Shown here: positions 4,361-7,124 of the stretch, one piece after another
Position numbering within the stretch: the first letter of the stretch is position 1
Layout: the number at the start of each line of letters is the position of its first letter
Source: Butyricicoccus sp. OM04-18BH
GTDB taxonomy: Bacteria > Bacillota > Clostridia > Oscillospirales > Butyricicoccaceae
Direction of reading: 5' to 3'
NCBI RefSeq assembly: GCF_003481705.1
Contig: NZ_QULN01000026.1
Location: forward strand, 1 to 7,124
DNA: 7,124 nt
The notes under the pieces: generated by a model
The model's database searches: none
What the model was told of the DNA's origin: nothing
Seen by the model: the letters and a program-made list of their open reading frames with translations, nothing else
Position numbers and translations under genes: made by a program

Positions 4361-5420
4361 CGGAAAGGGGTAATGTAATCACAAAGTTTATGGTTTCGTT
4401 TTGGCTGGATGCAGTAATCTTTCCACCATGTAAATGTATAATTTCTTCCGCAATAGACAGGCCAAGTCCCGCACCACCTGTATTAGAAAGCCGAGCATCA
4501 TCCAAGCGATTGAATTTTTCAAATATACTGTTAAGCTGTTCCTGTGGAATTGTTTTTCCACGATTTTTAAAAGTAATCTGAATATCATGCTCTAATCGTT
4601 TGGCGGATATAGTGATTTCTGTCTGTGGGTAGCTATATGACGCTGCATTTCGTAAAAGGTTACTGAAAACTCTCGCCAGTTTTTCGGGATCAGCGTTCAC
4701 AGATAAGTTGTCCTCCGCAGTAAATACCGCCGTGTTGCCATTTGCAGAGAGTGTCGGATATATTTCATCTATTACCTGTGCAATCAAACAATGTAAATCT
4801 ACATTTTCTTTTTTGATAATGACCGTATGTGCATTGTATTTAGTAATTTCAAAAAGCTCGTTGATGAGTTTTTCAAGACGATCCGCTTTGTCCAATGCGA
4901 CCTTGACATACTTTTCCTTTTGCTGCTCAGGCATGTCAGGGGCTTCATGGAGCAGGCTCAAATAGCCAATCACCGTTGTTAAAGGTGTGCGTATATCATG
5001 TGCCAAGTACATGACAATTTCATTTTTCTTTTCTTCTGCTTGTTTTGCGGCCTGCTTGCTCAACAGAACAGACATTTTGATCTGATTGAGCTGTTCCTCC
5101 AGTTCTTTCAGCGGATCAGACAACGATACTGTATGACTGTTCTGCTCATAGACCGTTTGGGTTGCGTTAATTACTTCATCCAGATAGTCCCACGGCTTTT
5201 TCCAATAATAATTGAAGATACATACAAAGCCTATCACCAGATACAGAATAAACAGCAGATCAAGCCGCCAGTAGAACCATGCAAAAATACCGTTGTCAAA
5301 TTTTGAAAAGATGTAGTTCAAGAGAAGGGTCAACCCATATCCAACAATGGTATAAACCAGCAATGATAGATATAGGCGCACTTTAAGGCGCTTTTCTGTT
5401 GCCATTTCTTTATTCGACAT
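4356..5420 (-). CDS. VanS-type sensor histidine kinase
   Basis: A 354-residue membrane kinase that should phosphorylate the response regulator encoded upstream. Two membrane segments (about 17-38 and 50-71) are joined by only about a dozen residues. It therefore has no real extracytoplasmic sensor domain and probably senses within or at the membrane or through a partner. A coiled linker (about 100-135) leads to the phospho-acceptor motif AHDIRTP with His141. The ATP-binding domain has an N-box around FSNLLRNAA with Asn258, a G1-type stretch FKNRGKTIP (284-292), the F-box FEKFNRLD (300-307) and the G2 box GGAGLGLS (315-322). The wording of these motifs resembles VanS-type kinases. The start ATG (5420-5418) has AGGAGGTG (5433-5426) overlapping the stop of the VanZ gene. 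The ligand is unknown. Confidence 0.9.
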   Translation of the reverse strand: MSNKEMATEKRLKVRLYLSLLVYTIVGYGLTLLLNYIFSKFDNGIFAWFYWRLDLLFILYLVIGFVCIFNYYWKKPWDYLDEVINATQTVYEQNSHTVSLSDPLKELEEQLNQIKMSVLLSKQAAKQAEEKKNEIVMYLAHDIRTPLTTVIGYLSLLHEAPDMPEQQKEKYVKVALDKADRLEKLINELFEITKYNAHTVIIKKENVDLHCLIAQVIDEIYPTLSANGNTAVFTAEDNLSVNADPEKLARVFSNLLRNAASYSYPQTEITISAKRLEHDIQITFKNRGKTIPQEQLNSIFEKFNRLDDARLSNTGGAGLGLSIAEEIIHLHGGKITASSQNETINFVITLPLSA

Positions 5421-5431
5421 GAATACACCTC

Positions 5432-5941
5432 CTACCGATTAGCAAACAGAATAAAGCTAAGCAGGCCAATCACGACAACACTTACCATGCCTGCCAGAAC
5501 GGAAAACAGTCTGTTTGCTTTTATTCTATTTCCGATTAACCGGGCCACCATCAAGTATACAATAAGCCCCAAAAGGCCGCCTGCTGTATTTGTGAGTACA
5601 TCGGTAATATCCGAACGTCCGACTGCTAAGATATACTGCATAGTTTCCAATAAAAAACTTGTTCCAGCAATCAGCATGAACTTCACATATAATTTTGTTC
5701 TTGGCAGAAGCATTTGAAGGTAAATACCCATAGGCACAAAAATCAAGAAATTTTCGATTACCTCTGTTAAGTGAAATGCTGCTCCAATTTCCTTGTCATA
5801 GTGAAAAGGAATACAGTTTATACTTCTTACCTTGTCCAGATCACTGATTGAAAATTGTAGTTTGAAAAGTATGATCCAAACCAAGAGTGCCAGATAAATT
5901 AAGAATAAAATGGTTACGAAGCAATTTGATTTTCTTTTCAT
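5432..5941 (-). CDS. VanZ-family membrane protein
   Basis: A 169-residue integral membrane protein with five likely membrane segments (about 8-27, 62-80, 86-105, 117-137 and 147-167). The VanZ signature is clear: IENFLIFVPMGIYLQ (62-76), ETMQYILAVGRSDITDVLTN (99-118) and AGGLLGLIVY (120-129). VanZ homologues are linked to lowered susceptibility to teicoplanin and other lipoglycopeptides by a mechanism that is not settled. Placement between regulator and kinase suggests it is co-produced with the sensory pair and may act in sensing or in resistance. The start is ATG at 5941-5939 with AAAGGAG 6 bases upstream (5954-5948). A longer in-frame start at 5977 overlaps the regulator gene and lacks such a site. 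Sixteen bases separate it from the regulator stop and 11 from the kinase start. Confidence 0.88.
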   Translation of the reverse strand: MKRKSNCFVTILFLIYLALLVWIILFKLQFSISDLDKVRSINCIPFHYDKEIGAAFHLTEVIENFLIFVPMGIYLQMLLPRTKLYVKFMLIAGTSFLLETMQYILAVGRSDITDVLTNTAGGLLGLIVYLMVARLIGNRIKANRLFSVLAGMVSVVVIGLLSFILFANR

Positions 5942-5957
5942 AGCGTACTCCTTTCGC

Positions 5958-6653
5958 TTAAATTTTGTAGCCAACACCCCAAATCGTTTTAATATACTGC
6001 GGAGTATCGGAAGTATCTTTCAGTTTCTCACGCAGATGCCGGATATGCACAGTAATTGTGCTGCTGTTTTTAGAGTAGTATTCATCTTTCCAAACTGCAT
6101 GAAACAGTTCCTCAATACTTACAACATTCCCAGCACTTTCCAAAAGAACCTGAAGGATAGAAAATTCTGTCGGTGTCAGAGAAACCGGCTCACCGTTTAA
6201 CAAACATTCATGGGTCTGCACATTCAAGCACAATTTGTTATAGGAAAGTTCCGATGGAACTTTCTCTATGATGATACCGGGCGAATATTTCTTGTAACGT
6301 CTTAACTGTGCTTTCACTCTGGCAACTACTTCAAGTGGGCGAAAAGGTTTTGTCACATAATCGTCCGCTCCCAATGTCAGCCCCGTTATTTTATCCGTTT
6401 CCTCAATTTTAGCCGTTAGCATTATGATTGGATAAGTGTATTTCTTTCGGATAAGCTGGCAAAGTGAAAAGCCGTTCATATCCGGGAGCATAATATCCAG
6501 AATGGCAAGATCAATGTCGCCGCTTTCAATACACGACATGGCATCCGTTGCGCAGTAAAATTTATAAACAACGTAATTTTCGTTTTTCAAGTAGACCTCC
6601 AACAAGTCTGCAATATCCTGTTCATCATCTATAATCAGTATCTTTTCAGACAT
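5958..6653 (-). CDS. VanR-type response regulator, OmpR/PhoB family
   Basis: A 231-residue cytoplasmic transcription factor, first gene of the regulator-VanZ-kinase operon. The receiver domain (about 4-118) has the acidic pair Asp9/Asp10, phospho-acceptor Asp53 in LDIMLPDMNG, Thr80 and Lys102 in DDYVTKPFRPLE. The C-terminal winged helix (about 133-231) contains LTPTEFSILQVLL (159-171) and the recognition-helix region SSTITVHIRHLREKL (197-211), ending in IKTIWGVGYKI. The receiver motifs and linker (VARVKAQLRRYKKY) resemble VanR proteins of enterococcal and clostridial elements. The start ATG (6653-6651) has AAGGAG 8 bases upstream. Tandem boxes at 6729-6750 suggest autoregulation, and matching boxes at 4317-4360 suggest control of the ABC operon. 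Calling it VanR-type rests on motif similarity; no vanHAX genes accompany it. Confidence 0.93.
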   Translation of the reverse strand: MSEKILIIDDEQDIADLLEVYLKNENYVVYKFYCATDAMSCIESGDIDLAILDIMLPDMNGFSLCQLIRKKYTYPIIMLTAKIEETDKITGLTLGADDYVTKPFRPLEVVARVKAQLRRYKKYSPGIIIEKVPSELSYNKLCLNVQTHECLLNGEPVSLTPTEFSILQVLLESAGNVVSIEELFHAVWKDEYYSKNSSTITVHIRHLREKLKDTSDTPQYIKTIWGVGYKI

Positions 6654-6684
6654 ATTTTTAACTCCTTTTTCTCATACCCGATTA

Positions 6685-6715
6685 AGTATAACAAATATAA
6701 CCACTATATTCACAA
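6685..6715 (-). promoter_or_regulatory. Promoter of the response regulator-VanZ-kinase operon
   Basis: Reading leftward: -35 TTGTGA (6715-6710), 19-bp spacer, -10 TATACT (6690-6685), start expected near 6678, leader of about 25 bases with AAGGAG. With a 17-bp spacer the -35 would read GTGAAT. The 19-bp layout is preferred because it repeats at the ABC operon with identical distances. Confidence 0.55.
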
Positions 6716-6728
6716 TGGATTGCATGAG

Positions 6729-6750
6729 AAATTATTAAGATTTTCCTTAG
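6729..6750 (-). promoter_or_regulatory. Candidate response-regulator operator upstream of its own operon
   Basis: Two adjacent 11-bp units read leftward: CTAAGGAAAAT (6750-6740) and CTTAATAATTT (6739-6729). They match the ABC-operon boxes CTTAGGAAAAT and CTTAGGAATTT at 10 of 11 and 9 of 11 positions. They end 13 bp before the -35, exactly as at the ABC operon. This indicates autoregulation by the encoded VanR-type protein, an inference from pattern and spacing. Confidence 0.6.
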
Positions 6751-6899
6751 AACAGATTTTTTTTATCCTCGATGTACATTATATATCCGTTTACAGCATC
6801 CATCAATGATGCGAATGTGAAATTAAATAGTCAGTAGTATGAAATACACAGTCGTTCAAATAATATCACATGAAATGTAAAATCATATCAGGTGATGTT

Positions 6900-7124
6900 A
6901 TGAAGATAGAACGAGATGAAAGACGCTTTGATTTTCACGATATAGGGCTCGCCATCAAGCGGGCAAGAGAAGCCAGCGGCATGACGCAGGAGCAACTGGC
7001 CTATATTGTTGACCGCGCTCCGCGTACCATTATGTATAACGAAAATGACGGCCAGCATCCAAGCCTCAACACCTTTTATCAGATGGTCACAATGTTTGAT
7101 ATATCGGTGGATCAATACTTTTAC
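6900..7124 (+). CDS. XRE-family helix-turn-helix regulator (3' end outside window)
   Basis: The first 75 residues of a rightward regulator, open to the window end. A helix-turn-helix of the Cro/C1 type spans about residues 15-70: DIGLAIKRAREASGMTQEQL, then an altered recognition region APRTIMYNENDGQHPSLNTF and FDISVDQYFY. This resembles XRE proteins on clostridial conjugative elements, which usually end shortly after such a segment and control element genes. The start ATG (6900-6902) is preceded by AGGTGA (6890-6895); an ATG at 6895 in another frame stops at once. It is transcribed away from the response regulator gene across a 246-bp gap. I see no clear promoter for it. The short repeats ATCAC/GTGAT just upstream could be operator halves, but this is weak. 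GC content is visibly higher than in the adjacent operon. Confidence 0.88.
   Translation, partial: MKIERDERRFDFHDIGLAIKRAREASGMTQEQLAYIVDRAPRTIMYNENDGQHPSLNTFYQMVTMFDISVDQYFY

Noticed and set aside
5432..5977. VanZ start at 5977, overlapping the regulator gene
   Set aside because: The ATG at 5941 has a well-placed AAAGGAG and gives a normal VanZ N-terminus (MKRKSN followed by a membrane segment).
2085..6653. Complete van-type glycopeptide resistance cluster
   Set aside because: No ligase, dehydrogenase or D,D-dipeptidase genes are in the window; only regulators and VanZ resemble such clusters.

Overview
The window looks like part of an integrative mobile element of a low- to mid-GC Firmicute, most likely a gut Clostridia. 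The evidence is strong AGGAGG-type ribosome binding sites on almost every gene, a TnpX/TndX-like large serine recombinase, two small proteins typical of clostridial conjugative elements (a DUF6870-like protein and a sigma-region-4-like protein), and an XRE regulator of the kind carried on such elements. The species cannot be read from the sequence.

Left part (1-2084): three leftward genes, widely spaced. They are the N-terminal part of a serine recombinase (cut by the window edge), a DUF6870-like protein and a sigma-70-region-4-like protein. The gaps are full of inverted repeats. One imperfect palindrome of 23 bp occurs three times, once upstream of each of these genes. The DUF6870-like and sigma-like genes are therefore each bracketed by direct repeats.

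Centre (2085-6653): a more AT-rich, leftward cargo block of five genes: VanR-type response regulator, VanZ-family membrane protein, VanS-type histidine kinase, ABC ATPase and ABC-2 permease. The first three are packed within 16 bp of each other. A strong intrinsic terminator separates them from the ATPase-permease pair, which has a 1-bp gap. Upstream of both transcription units are tandem 11-bp boxes close to CTTAGGAAWWW, followed in both cases by a 13-bp gap, a TTGNGA -35, a 19-bp spacer and a -10. This suggests that the response regulator controls its own operon and the transporter. No vanH/vanA/vanX-type ligase genes are present. The module therefore reads as an envelope or antimicrobial-peptide sensing and export system, not classical glycopeptide target modification.

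Right edge (6654-7124): a 246-bp divergent intergenic region, then the start of a rightward XRE-family regulator cut by the window end. Its GC content again resembles the left flank, so the two-component/transporter block looks like cargo set into a mobile-element backbone.
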